Both the position numbers and the translations under genes were made by a program. From contig CAUYUJ010014615.1 of assembly GCA_963575745.1 (NCBI GenBank), forward strand, positions 1,081,248-1,145,247: 64,000 bases of DNA. The letters run 5' to 3'. Below the pieces are notes generated by a model. That model made no database searches and had not been told where the DNA came from. It saw only the letters and a program-made list of their open reading frames with translations. Positions 34,521 to 43,686 of the stretch are shown one piece after another. This DNA comes from Prorocentrum cordatum (taxonomy: Eukaryota > Sar > Dinophyceae > Prorocentrales > Prorocentraceae). The number at the start of each line of letters is the position of its first letter. Position 1 is the stretch's first letter.

Positions 34521-34830
34521 CGGGCTTGTCCTCCTACAGGCGGCTATTGGACGAAAGATCAAGAATACCCCAAACAAAAACTCAAAAGTAGCCAAACATA
34601 GTCGAAACATCGTCCCCGAACAATTGTTCTTTTGTATTTTTAAAGGGGCCCTGGGACACACAAATAAATATACACAAAGAACAGGGATCCCAATATTTTT
34701 CCTATATTTTCTGGGTTCTTGTCTTCCCCCCCACTTCCCATATTTTCCCATATTTTCTGGGGGATCGACGATTAATTGTGTCTGTGTGTATTTTTCCCTC
34801 CTGAATATTGGCATATGCCTCCTGCAGAGG
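34521..34830 (+). mobile_element. MITE family copy C, probably interrupted
   Basis: The left end CGGGCTTGTCCTCCTACAGG (34521-34540) and the core ACATCGTCCCCGAACAATTG match the family. A plausible right end, CCTCCTGCAGAGGCCCGG, lies at about 34811-34830, twice as far away as in other copies. The extra ~160 bp (AT-rich, with CCCATATTTTC repeats) looks like an insertion or a longer family member. Confidence 0.55.
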
Positions 34831-35347
34831 CCCGGCTTCATTCGAACGCCGTGGTGCCGCCGCAGACGAGGGGCCTCGCGCCGTCGGGGGGCGCCGAACA
34901 CCGCGCGCGCTGCCGAGCCCGCCGCCTTGCGACAGCGCGGCCAGAAGCGGAGAGATCGAGGGTCGGTCAGCATGTGAGCGTTTTCTTATTCGCGGGCGTT
35001 GCTAAAAGTGCCCCCGGCCCAAGGTCTCTCCAGGATTTCCAACCCCCACGGCCTCGAGAACACCCCTCGCGAGGCTCAGGGGGCCCCAGAGGCGTCAAAG
35101 CTGAGCGAAAAGCTGGGGGCACCTTGGGCCAGGGGCACCTTTAGCACCCCCCGATATTCGGCGTTTCGACATTGGGCGGAGGGGGGGGAAGGGTGGGGGG
35201 GTTTGGCTCCGGACTCCTGCTTAGCGGGCGCGACTGTCTTCAGCAGTGCGTCCTGCATGGGCGGCTCCGCCTGCTCGAAACAGGCGCCAAAGGCAGCCAA
35301 GATCTACTCCATGGGGGGGGGGGGGACGGTGCAAGGTTTTCCCTAGG
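34831..35347. other. Unassigned GC-rich stretch
   Basis: No gene recognised. It contains poly-G tracts near 35180 and 35310. Confidence 0.45.
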
Positions 35348-35359
35348 GCCGTAGGCGAC

Positions 35360-35556
35360 CCGAGGAGGAGGAGGAGGGGGATGGGGAGGAGGAGGAGGTG
35401 GAAGAGGTGGAGGAGGAGGAGGGGGAGAAGGAGGAGGCGGAGGAGGAGGAGGAGGAAAAGGAGGAGGAGGGTGAGGAGGAGGAGGAGGAGGAGGAGGTGG
35501 AGGAGGTGGAGGAGGAGGAGGAGGAGGAGGAGAAGGAGGAGGCGGAGGAGGAGGCC
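35360..35556. repeat. GGA array at the 3' end of the LINE
   Basis: GGAGGA repeats with AGG, GTG and GCG variants, directly against the 3' end of the minus-strand retroelement. A second GGA array lies at its 5' end (41757-41823). Confidence 0.95.
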
Positions 35557-35982
35557 ATTTTGGGTCATTTTTATGTTCGGCCCCCTGGCGCCCTGCCGGC
35601 AGGCTAAACCAGGTGCCGTCTGCGCGGCTGTCAGGCCGCGCCGCCGTCGCCGAAGGGCGACTCCCTGCCCGCCGCCACGCGCGCCCGCGCCCAGCGAGCC
35701 GCGGCGGCGGGCGAGGCGAAGCCGTGGAGCTCGGCCGCCTGCCAGGCGTCCGCCGCGACGGGCCTCAGCCCCCAGCGCGGCGGCCGCCCTGCGCCAGCGG
35801 GAACGCCTGCGCCGTCCTCTTCGCCTGCGCCGTCGCGGAGCACCGCCGCGAGCCGCGTCTGCTCCTCCTACGTGGGCGGCTGCGGAGCCGAGAGCCTGGC
35901 CTTGCTCTTGGGCTCCTGGAGGCGCATCAGGAGCCGCCGCGCCTCCGCCGCCCTCTCACCAGGGGCTGGCCGCCCCTTGCAG

Positions 35983-37719
35983 CTAGCTGCCCAGCAAGCC
36001 TGTCCCAGCGGGAGGGGACCGCTTCCAGAAGCGGCAACCGCACTTCATGCGCCAGGCCACAGCCCCATCACCGTTCTCGAGGCGCGAGACGACGATGCAG
36101 TGCCCGCGCGCCTCCCGCGCCACTCCAGCTCCTGCTATCGCGGCCTTCAGCTCGGGAGCGGCCACAGCCGCCTCCGCCAGCTCGGCAGCCGCGGCCCCAG
36201 CGGCAGCGGCGGGCGCCTGGCCGTGCTCTACTCCAGCAGCAGCCCCAGCAGCGGCGCCAGGTGCCTGGCCGAGCTCGAGGTCGGCCTCGAGCGCCAGCGC
36301 CGCCACCTCCGCGTCGGCCTGCTCCGCCGCGTCCAGCGCCTCCTGCGGGATGTCGTAGACGAGGTCGGCCGTGCCCACGACCCCGTCCGAGTCCAGCTGC
36401 TCGCGGTCCACCACGGTGGCGGCCAGCTCGCCAACCCAGCGCCCGAGCTCCTCCACGCGCCAGGCACACGCCTGGAGGAACCAGACCAGCTCCTCGTCGA
36501 TCGGCCACAGAGCAGCGCCTCGCTTGGCCCACAGGTCAGCTGCCCTGTTACCCCTGATCAGGAGCTCGTCCTCCCAGGTGGCAGCTGCAGAGAGCACCTT
36601 GTGCGCCTTGACCTTCCGCGCCGTGGCCGTCGGGCCTGGCCCTGCCCACCACTCCTGCCACAGGTGGCGGCGCGCCTGTAGTGGCGCGAGGGCCTTGCCC
36701 TGCGAGAGCGCCAGGCCGACCGTGCCCGCGCAGTCGCAGAAGACCTCGAGGCCCGAGCCGTCGGCCGACGGCAGCCAGAACTGGGCCAGCATGTGGAACG
36801 CGTAGTCCTCGCCGTCCCTGGCCTCCTGCTTGGGCCCGTACGCCCGCGGGACGATGCCGTGCATCCCGCCGATGACCTCCCCGCTGAGGCCGATCTGCAC
36901 CACCGCCCAGCCTGCGCGGCGGGCCCCGCGCAGCGCAGGAAACCTGGCGCTGCCGTCCACGAAGACCCTGCCCGCGAACTTCGAGCCAGGCGGCACGCCA
37001 AACCAGCGCGGGGCCGCGAGCGTGGCGTCGGCCGTCGCGGGGAAGGCCAGGGCAAGGTCGGGGCACAGCGCACGCGCGAAGAGCTCCGCCGCAGCGCCCC
37101 CGCGCTGCGCCACCAGCCGCGCCCCCTCCAGCAGCTCATGCGAGCACGCGTCCCGCCGCAGCATCTGCCAGGCCTCGCACTCGAAGGCCCTGTGCCACAG
37201 CGTGCCACGGCCTCCGCAGAGGCGGCATAGGCCGTCGCGCGCCCTGCCCTCCTTCCAGAGGCGCTCCTGCGGCCAGTGGGAGCCGCCGAGGACCGCTGCG
37301 AGCGCTCGCCTGTGGCGGGCCTGCCAGTGCGGCAGCGGCGGCAGCGGCGGCGCGGGCTCCTGGCGGCCTGCGCCCTCAGCGGCCTCGGCGTCGGCCTGCC
37401 CATCGGGGCGGCGGCGCGCGTGGAGGCGGCGCTCCAGCCCCTTCCAGTGCACAGGCCATGCCCAGGCGCCAGGCCCGCGCAGCCGCTTCAGCGCAAGCAC
37501 GTCCGAGGCCGGCGTCGCCGACTCACGCGCCACCTGCACCGGCATGCCAGGCGAGTAGAACTCCAGCGAGAGGACACGCGCCTGCCAGTCAACGACGGCA
37601 TTGTAGGCCATCATCTCGATGCCGACCCCCCGCAACGCCAGCACACATGCCTGCGCAGGGCGCAGGGTCGCGGCGCCGCCCCCAGGGGCGGCGAAGGTCG
37701 AGCAAGCCTTGCGCCCCAA
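35983..37719 (-). pseudogene. LINE ORF2 C-terminal part: CCHC motif and RNase H
   Basis: This 578-codon frame would remove the RNA strand of the RNA-DNA hybrid during retrotransposition. In frame coordinates, a CCHC motif CRLCGGRGTLWHRAFEC lies at residues 165-181, as is common between RT and RNase H in LINEs. The RNase H domain spans about 250-402. Its four acidic residues are plausible: D255 in VFVDGSA, E299 in KQEA, D329 in VFCDCAG and D395 in NRAADLWAKRGA, with H373 in KVKAHK. The start is artificial: the first residues overlap the end of the RT frame, and the true junction needs a one-base shift somewhere in 37640-37720. The tail after residue 470 is Ala-rich and ends in a Cys-containing stretch (CGCRFW). 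The domain is convincing and the intact protein is not. Confidence 0.85.
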
Positions 37720-38600
37720 GCCAGCACTCCTGCACCACCGCGGCGCTGGGCAGGCCCGTCTCCAACGTCATGCCCCAGGAGCGCGCCACCTCCACCGCAT
37801 GCACCACGAAGGGGTCGCGGTAGGCAGCGCCGTGCATCGCCCGCAGCCGCAGGCCGACGCTGGCGCCCATGGGCAGCCTGCCTTCCGCACGCATGGCAGC
37901 GAGCCGCAGGCCATGCAGCTTCCCACAGGCGAGGCCTGTCACCGCGGAGCCCCAGACGGCGGTGGCCGTGGGGCTGCCTCTCTGGGTGTGGCCCACCTGC
38001 GCACCTGCGCTGCGCAGCAGGCGCGCCCGCGCGCTGACCTCCGCCGCGCGGCCGAGCCGAGCGCCCTGCTCGCGCACGCGCCTCCAGCGCCCATCGGCGG
38101 CGTCGCCACCGAGGCATCGGGCGCCAGTCCAGCGGGCCAGCGGCCCATGCGCCCAGCAGCCGTCCAGCTCGCCACCGAGGTCCTCGCCGTTCGCCAGGTA
38201 GCCCGTCTTCGCCTCCGAGATGACCAGCCCCTTGGCGGCCAGGCCCTCCGTGAGGGCCGCCATGGCCCTGGGGGGCTGCGGCACCACCTGCGCCCTGCCG
38301 CCGACCGCCTGCAGCAGCGCGTCGTCGACGACGTTCTGCAGGCGCACCACAGGGCTCTCACGCACGATCTCCACGAAGAGGGTGTGCACCAGCAGCTTGG
38401 CCAGCCCGGCCGCACCGCTGCAGCCCGCCACAATGGTGCCGTTCGCCTCGAACGGCTTGGAGACCGAGCCGCACCAGGACACGCGGCGCTGCGTGCGGTA
38501 CGACACGCAGTAGCACTGCAGCAGCGCGAGCGGGAACTCCGCGGCAGCCGCCTGCACGCGCAGCTCCTCATGGCTGACGTGCTCGTAGAACTTCCGCCAG
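37589..38600 (-). pseudogene. LINE ORF2 reverse transcriptase, motifs B-E
   Basis: The second half of the RT palm and thumb. Visible are KFYEHVSHEEL (just after the motif A region), motif B as NGTIVAGCSGAAGLAKLL, motif C as VVDDALL (two catalytic Asp) and a following KTGYLANGE segment resembling motif D/E. The frame joins the upstream RT half if one base is removed at 38591-38600, where TDLAE would continue as KFYEHV. It leaves frame again before the RNase H section. It has no start codon of its own and would not be translated separately. Confidence 0.85.
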
Positions 38601-39464
38601 GTCGGTGACGCCCGTGGCCGCCGAGGGGCCTCTGCTGCGAGCAAAGGCCGCCAGGAGGTTGTGCACCGCCCCCGCGCGCTCGCACGGGCTCTCCGACGTG
38701 CCCCAGAAGGCAGGGTTCTTCAGCGAGGCATCCCAGCGGGCCACCAGCGGCTGCCGCATCCTGCTCCAGACCCTCAGCCAGATGGCCGTGAGGCCGATCG
38801 GCCGCTGGCCGCCAGTAGCCTTGGGGATGAACACCACGATCAGCTGCCACAGCGCCTCCCGCGAAGGCTTCCGCTCCCAGGCCATGAGCTGCCTGTAGGT
38901 CCGCGGGAGGCGCAGCAGCTGCTTCGGGTGGAGCCTATCCCACCCAAGGCCGCACCCCTCGCGGTAGGTGCCCAGGGCCCGCTCGAGGCCCTCGAGCTCC
39001 AGTGGCGGCAGCACCGACCCCTGGATGTCCCAGTTCCCAGGCGCCGCCTCGCCAGCACGCGACGGCTTGACCCAGAGCGGCTGCCGCGCCTCCAGCAACG
39101 CAGCCACTGCAGCCTCGCCCGCAACGGGCATGCGCAGGTCGTCGTCGCCGTCCACGCCCGCGAGCACCTCCGTGGGCACCACCGCGACCTGCTTGATGAA
39201 GCGGTAGGCCGCCGAGCCGCCCTTCTCGGTGGCCGCGGCCTGGGCCCAGGCGCGCCGCTCCGCGGCCTTCCGCTGCTTGTCCAGCCTCCAGCGCCGCCTT
39301 GCCTCCTCCTGGACGAACTGCACCGTCAGCTGGCACGGTGAGGAGCTGAGCAGGCCCACCACGCGGGCCACCGACAGCCCAGCCAACGGGCCTTCCTCTG
39401 GCCACTCGAGCTCGAACGCCATCAGCACCTCGCGCTGATTGCGCAGCGGCGCCCAGCAGCGACC
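38568..39464 (-). pseudogene. LINE ORF2 linker and reverse transcriptase, N-terminal half
   Basis: In the same frame as the endonuclease but separated from it by TGA at 39465-39467. After a helical linker rich in Arg/Glu it shows GLGWDRLHPKQLLRLP, then VVFIPKATGGQRPIGLT (RT motifs 1-2 with the conserved Lys and RPI), then WLRVWSRM, and reaches motif A at TDLAE near its end. The first Met after the stop is at 39428, but the sequence between 39464 and 39428 (GRCWAPLRNQREV) also reads sensibly, so the TGA looks like a recent nonsense change and not an ORF boundary. Confidence 0.85.
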
Positions 39465-40532
39465 TCATGGCGCCGCCTCCTGCAGCGCGCGCCAGCGGGC
39501 GCACGCCGCCGCGAACGACATCCAGCGCCTGCAGGCAGCGCCAACGCTCCTCTTGCAGTCCTGCTTCCAGGCCACCTCCATCTCGACCCTCTGCGTGCGT
39601 AGCCCACCCGCGCGCCCTTTCCAGCGGCTGGGCGGCGCGACCTCGTGGAGGTCGATCAGGTAGGCCTCCACCGCCTCGAACCACTCCTGGCAGCCCTCCT
39701 TGAGCGACTGCCCACCTCCAGGGCTCCAGGCCGAGCAGGCACGCTCGAGCGGCGCTGGCCGCACTGGCGGCGGCAGCGGCAGCGGGAAGGCGGCAAGGAA
39801 GAGCGGCCGCTGCACCTTCGCCGCTGGCCCTACGCCGCGGAGCACCACCTTGAACGGCACGTGGTCCTTCGTCGGCGCCCTCAGCAGCACCTCAGCCACG
39901 TCCACAAAGCCCGTGAGGACCCTGCTGACGACCGCGAAGTCGAAGACCTTCGGGCCGCAGGCCGGCTCCTCTGGGCCCACGAGCGCACCGCCTGCGCTGC
40001 GCGCCCACTCACGGACGTCCACGGGCTCCATGTTCCAGTCACCTATCACGACCCACGGCGACTCCAGCTGCCTCACGTACTCGTGCAGCGCCGCCAGGAG
40101 CCCGATGTTCTCCTTCGCCCTGCCAATCTTCGTGATGAAGTAGGCCGAGATGACGCGGCTCGGCTCCCTGAACCCCAGGTTCACCTCGCACACCTGGAAC
40201 CGATGGGCAAGGAGCCCTGGCGCGGCGGCGGCCGCCGACGGCCGCAGCGTGGCCGCGGCCACTCCTCCCGAGCTCTCCAGCGGCCCTGGGCCCGTCGGCA
40301 GCGCTGCCTGGCCATGCCAGCTGAAGCCGCGCGCCTGCATCCAGCCCGCAGCGCGGGCCATCGCCTGCTTGCCCTTGAGGCGATGCTCTTGGAGGCAGAG
40401 CACCGCAGGCAGCCGCCCCTCGTCGTCGTGCAGCCACTCGACCAGCGACTGCGCCGAGCCCCACGCGGTGGTGTTGGCCGATACCAGCTCCACCACGTCC
40501 GCCGCCCGCGGGCGGCTACCCAGGGGCGGGTC
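39465..40532 (-). pseudogene. LINE ORF2 APE-type endonuclease domain
   Basis: An endonuclease/exonuclease/phosphatase fold that would nick target DNA to prime reverse transcription. Motifs in order: LVSANTTAWGS (metal-binding Asn), LCLQEHRL (Glu), SAYF, WVVIGDWNMEP (Asp and Asn), FDFAVVSR (Asp) and TKDHVPFKVVL (Asp-His pair). All expected catalytic residues are present. The domain has no ATG in its own frame and begins exactly where the ORF1 frame stops (TAG at 40516-40518), one base out of register. It ends at QEAAP-TGA. Either ORF2 is reached by frameshifting or reinitiation, or a one-base indel broke a fused protein. Confidence 0.88.
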
Positions 40533-41679
40533 CTGCCACCCGCTGGCGCTTGGCCAGCGCTGCGCGCCAGGCTGCGCGCTGCTGCTCGTCCTCCATGCCC
40601 ACCTCGTCGAACACGGCGTCGAGCCCGACGAGCTCGGGGCCGGGGTCGAGGTCGCCGACGCGCTTGCGGTCCCCAGGAGGACCATCAGCGCCATCATCGC
40701 TGCCATCAGCCGCGGGGGCGGCCTCCTGCGCCGCGGCGACCCGCTCAGCTGCCGCTGCAGCCGCGCGGGCCCGCTCGGCCGCCGCTGCCTCACGAGCACG
40801 GGCGTCGGCGGCGGCGAGTTTCTCCACGAGGCTGCGGGCCTCGGCGGCCATCGCGAGCAGGGCGCCGCCCTCCTCCCCGAGCAAGAGAACCCGCTCCCGC
40901 TCTGCCTCGAGGCCCTCGAGGCCCTTGAGCGGCACCTTGCCCAGGCAGTCCTCGGCCTCCACAGGCTCGCCCACCTCCATGGGCGACGGCCCCTTGTGCT
41001 GCTCCAGGTCAGCGCGCTTCCTGGCGCGCACGGCCTCGGCCACCTCCTCCAGCTGGTCGCGCCGCTTCTGGAGGACGTCCGCCTGCTCCGCCACGCGGAC
41101 CGCGACGGCCGCCTGCTCCTCCTGGACGGCCACCAGCGCAGCCTCAGCACGGCTGACCTGGCCCTTGATCTTCGCCTCCCTGGCCAGGAGGGCCTGGAGC
41201 GACAGCTCGGCTAAGGGCTTCGCTGGCGGCGGCGCGTCCACCACAGGCACCAAGGCCCCGAAGTCCTGGACCAGGGCCGCCGACCAGCCTTCCCTGGGGC
41301 CAAAGTGGCGGAGGAGGGCCTGGCGAACCTCCTCGTCCTTGCCGCCGCTGCCGCTGGGCCGCTCCTCCGCCACCCGCTTGGCCGCGCCCTGCGCCCACGG
41401 CGCCGGCGTGGCCGCGGCGGCGGCAGGCCCTGGCACGTCCGAGGCGAAGCGCACGCGCTTCGCCACGACCTTCTCCTTCCCTTTGGCCTTGGCCTTCGCC
41501 TTGGCCTTGTTGATGGCCTCGCCGATCGTGCCAGCGCCGCGCGGCGGCCGCGCCGCCTTGCAGAGCCTGCACTCCGTGCGCCAGGCCATGTTGGCGTAGC
41601 CAGCAGCACACGAGCGGCACGTCCAGGGGTCGCCACCCTGGCCCGCACCGCGCGTGCCACCTGCATCTCCATTCGCCAT
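40516..41679 (-). CDS. LINE ORF1-like protein, RanBP2 zinc finger and coiled coil
   Basis: A 387-residue frame starting at the ATG 41677-41679 (MANGDAGG). I chose this start because upstream codons run into the GGA array. A RanBP2/NZF-type zinc finger is at residues 19-42: WTCRSC, N30, then CRLC, with C21/C24/C37/C40 as ligands. A Lys-rich stretch (AINKAKAKAKAKGKEKVVAK, about 50-70) could be a nuclear signal or nucleic-acid contact. Residues about 175-320 are a Glu/Arg/Ala-rich heptad-like coiled coil (LQKRRDQLEEVAEAVRARK). A C-terminal acidic segment precedes the stop. By position and build it is the RNA-binding, self-associating ORF1 protein of the LINE. RanBP2 fingers are not the usual ORF1 domain, so that role is inferred from context. 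Confidence 0.7.
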   Translation of the reverse strand: MANGDAGGTRGAGQGGDPWTCRSCAAGYANMAWRTECRLCKAARPPRGAGTIGEAINKAKAKAKAKGKEKVVAKRVRFASDVPGPAAAAATPAPWAQGAAKRVAEERPSGSGGKDEEVRQALLRHFGPREGWSAALVQDFGALVPVVDAPPPAKPLAELSLQALLAREAKIKGQVSRAEAALVAVQEEQAAVAVRVAEQADVLQKRRDQLEEVAEAVRARKRADLEQHKGPSPMEVGEPVEAEDCLGKVPLKGLEGLEAERERVLLLGEEGGALLAMAAEARSLVEKLAAADARAREAAAAERARAAAAAAERVAAAQEAAPAADGSDDGADGPPGDRKRVGDLDPGPELVGLDAVFDEVGMEDEQQRAAWRAALAKRQRVAGPAPG

Positions 41680-41756
41680 CGGCCCGCGGGGGCACGCCGC
41701 TCTGAAGATTGCACCCGCAAGAGCGAGCACCTGGCTCGCCCCAGAACGGCTAGGCG

Positions 41757-41823
41757 GAGGAGGAGGATGAGGAGGAGGAGGAGGAGGAGGAGGAGGAGGA
41801 GGAGGAGGAGGAGGAGGAGGAGG
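41757..41823. repeat. GGA array at the 5' end of the LINE
   Basis: About 22 GGA triplets in the same orientation as the array at 35360-35556. Confidence 0.95.
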
Positions 41824-41965
41824 ACGGTGCGCGCCCCGAGGCGCCCGAGGCGGCCAGAGCGAGTCGGTGCCCGGCGCGCCCGCGCGCTCGAGCCACGATG
41901 GCCGGCGCCCGTCGCCCATCCCACCAGGCTGCCCGCAGCATGCCCCAAGCGTGAGTTCGGCCAAG

Positions 41966-42034
41966 CATGCGCAAACATAATCAAACATGTTTTGACTATC
42001 TTTTGAAGCTTCCTCCTGTAGAGGGACGGGCCCG
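41966..42034 (+). mobile_element. MITE family copy D, right-end fragment
   Basis: ACATGTTTTGACTATCTTTT followed by CCTCCTGTAGAGGGACGGG and CCCG matches the right ends of copies A, E and F. The left end and the TCGTCCCC core are missing. Confidence 0.65.
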
Positions 42035-42342
42035 ACTGAACCCAAGCGCCCCAAGCCTCCCGGAGGCCTGCTGCAGGAGCAGGAGGGCGGGGGTGGAGCG
42101 GAGTGGAGTGGAGTAGAGAGCCCGTTGAGGAATGCGAGTGCGGGGCAATGACCACGGACAGAGCGCCTGCAGAAGGGCTCTCGACCGCCTCGCCTTGATT
42201 TCGGCTTGGCCGAGGACTTTCGGCTGATAGCCAGCCCCAATCCGATCAAGATATTCCTTACGCACCTCGGAAAGCCCCGAGGCCCCAGGACAAGGGAGGG
42301 GAGGAGGGAGGGAAATGCAAGGACAGCCCCCCCCCCCCCCTC

Positions 42343-43173
42343 CCCGACAGCCTTCAGAAAAGCGCGCCAGGTCCTGCGGCGTTCAGCGTGGCCCTTGGGA
42401 CTCGTCATGAACGTCTGCGCGGCCCAGCTGAGGGGCTGGCCGAACGCCACGCCGGTGACAAAGAACACCGAGACCAAGATCTGGTGCGCCGCAGCCGGAG
42501 CTGTACCTAAGGAGCTGGCGTAGACCGTCATCAACGCGAAGAGGGCTATCTTCATCAGGAGTATGCAGAAGATGGGGCCGGCAAACGTGAGGAAGGGCCC
42601 GAAGTCCCTCAGCGTCGGAGCTTCGAAAGGCCGCGGCCAGACTCTACGAGTCCAGAGGCGTCGGACAATGAAAACTGTGCTCACCGAGGTTGCCGCAACG
42701 GTGGCCACGGCAGCGCCACCAACTCCATAGCGAGGGCAAAGAACGAAATCGCCGCCCGCGTTGAAGACCGCCGCGATCAGCGTGGCCAGCATTGGCGTCA
42801 CGCCGTCCTTCCTCGCGAGGAAAAACTGGGTGGAGACGGACCCCAAGCGGTCAACGGAGGCGCCCACCGCCCGTATCTGCAGGTACAGGGCCGACAGCGG
42901 CAGCATGCCGCCAGCCGCACCGAGGAGGCGCACGACCCGGGAAGCGGCGACGAACAGCAGCAGGCCCTGCAGGGCACCCAGCACCACGGTGAACGCCAGG
43001 GCGTGCGACCGTATCTTGTTGTGGTCGCTCGCGGGCCCAGAGCCCAGCATCGACAGCGTGGCGGTGTTCAGGAACGTCAGCACGTAGGAGCTGCAGTCGA
43101 TCGCGGCGCTGGCAGGGCCCAGGGCCGCCAGCTGGAGCGACGAGACTCGCCCGACGAAAGCCTTGTCCAGTGC
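42343..43173 (-). CDS. MATE-family efflux transporter, partial
   Basis: About 277 codons of a multidrug and toxic compound extrusion transporter, a proton- or sodium-coupled antiporter with 12 membrane helices in the full protein. It begins ALDKAFVGRVSSLQLAALGP, matching the family's (I/L)D-A-VGR and LAALGP signature near helix 1. It continues through LARKDGVTPMLATLIAAVFN, GGDFVLCPRYGVGGAAVATV and AAHQILVSVFFVTG to GQPLSWAAQTFM, about eight helices in all. The DinF/EDS5-like subgroup fits best. The final C-terminal lobe and the residues before LDKA are missing. The 5' edge follows TGAG and a MITE; the 3' edge runs into a poly-G/C tract (42327-42341). Either the missing parts lie in other exons or this is a truncated copy. 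Downstream sequence to 41830 does not look like MATE. Confidence 0.78.
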
Positions 43174-43186
43174 CTCAGGGTTAGGC

Positions 43187-43338
43187 CGGGCATGTCCCCC
43201 TACAGGCCGATTTAGGACAAAAAATGAAAAAATGTCAAAACAGACTCCAACACATAAACAAAACAATGGCAAAACAAAATCTTCCCCAGACTACTTTTTT
43301 ACTGTTTTGACGGTTCCCCCTGTAGAGGGACAGGCCCG
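43187..43338 (+). mobile_element. MITE family copy E
   Basis: The best-preserved copy, 152 bp. The left end CGGGCATGTCCCCCTACAGG and right end (as reverse complement) CGGGCCTGTCCCTCTACAGG differ at 2 of 20 positions. The interior is AT-rich with TCTTCCCCAGACTACTTTTT. It lies 13 bp upstream of the MATE coding segment on the minus strand. Confidence 0.82.
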
Positions 43339-43686
43339 CCTTAACCTTAGGGGAGAGAGCCGCTCCTTTCCTCAGCTACTCGCAAGCGTGACCCAGGGTA
43401 AGAGTGACCTTTGGTGCGCGGCTTTTTGGGGGCCGCGGGGCGACCAAACACAAGCGCGCAAGACGCTACTCTCGCATCGCGTTCGACGGTCGGGGAACCC
43501 CGGTGGGCCCGCACCGAAGGCCACTCTGGCGAAGGGCCACTCTTACGTGTAGTCGACTTCCGCTGAGCGCGATGCCCGGAGGGAGGGGCGCGGGGCCCAG
43601 CCCTCCAACGGCGTCGTGCCCTTGCTGAGCGCCCGTCCGGGGGCCGCTCTTCGGGGCCCCGCGGCGATCGGAAGCTACCCTTCGCT
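43339..43686. other. Unassigned stretch between MITE copies E and F
   Basis: No gene recognised. If the MATE gene is spliced, an upstream exon would be expected in this direction, but I see no MATE N-terminal sequence. Confidence 0.45.

Larger units (their letters stand above)
35557..41756 (-). mobile_element. LINE-type non-LTR retrotransposon
   Basis: A minus-strand element of about 6.2 kb. Order 5' to 3': ORF1 with RanBP2 zinc finger and coiled coil (41679-40516), APE-type endonuclease (40532-39468), reverse transcriptase (39430-37700), CCHC motif and RNase H (37719-35983), and about 420 bp of GC-rich 3' region. EN, RT and RNase H in this order is typical of L1-like LINEs of algae and plants. 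Both sides touch GGA arrays. ORF2 is broken by a TGA at 39465-39467 and by frame changes near 38595 and 37640-37720. No poly(A) tail is seen; the GGA array occupies that place. Confidence 0.85.

Noticed and set aside
35550-35575. GGCCATTTTGGGTCA resembling the dinoflagellate spliced-leader relict
   Set aside because: The match covers only the middle of the spliced leader, lacks its 5' and 3' parts, and sits at the edge of a GGA array.
40516-43272. A single 918-residue MATE-LINE fusion protein
   Set aside because: The frame crosses a MITE, a poly-G/C tract, a MITE fragment and the GGA array; the MATE and ORF1 parts belong to different units.
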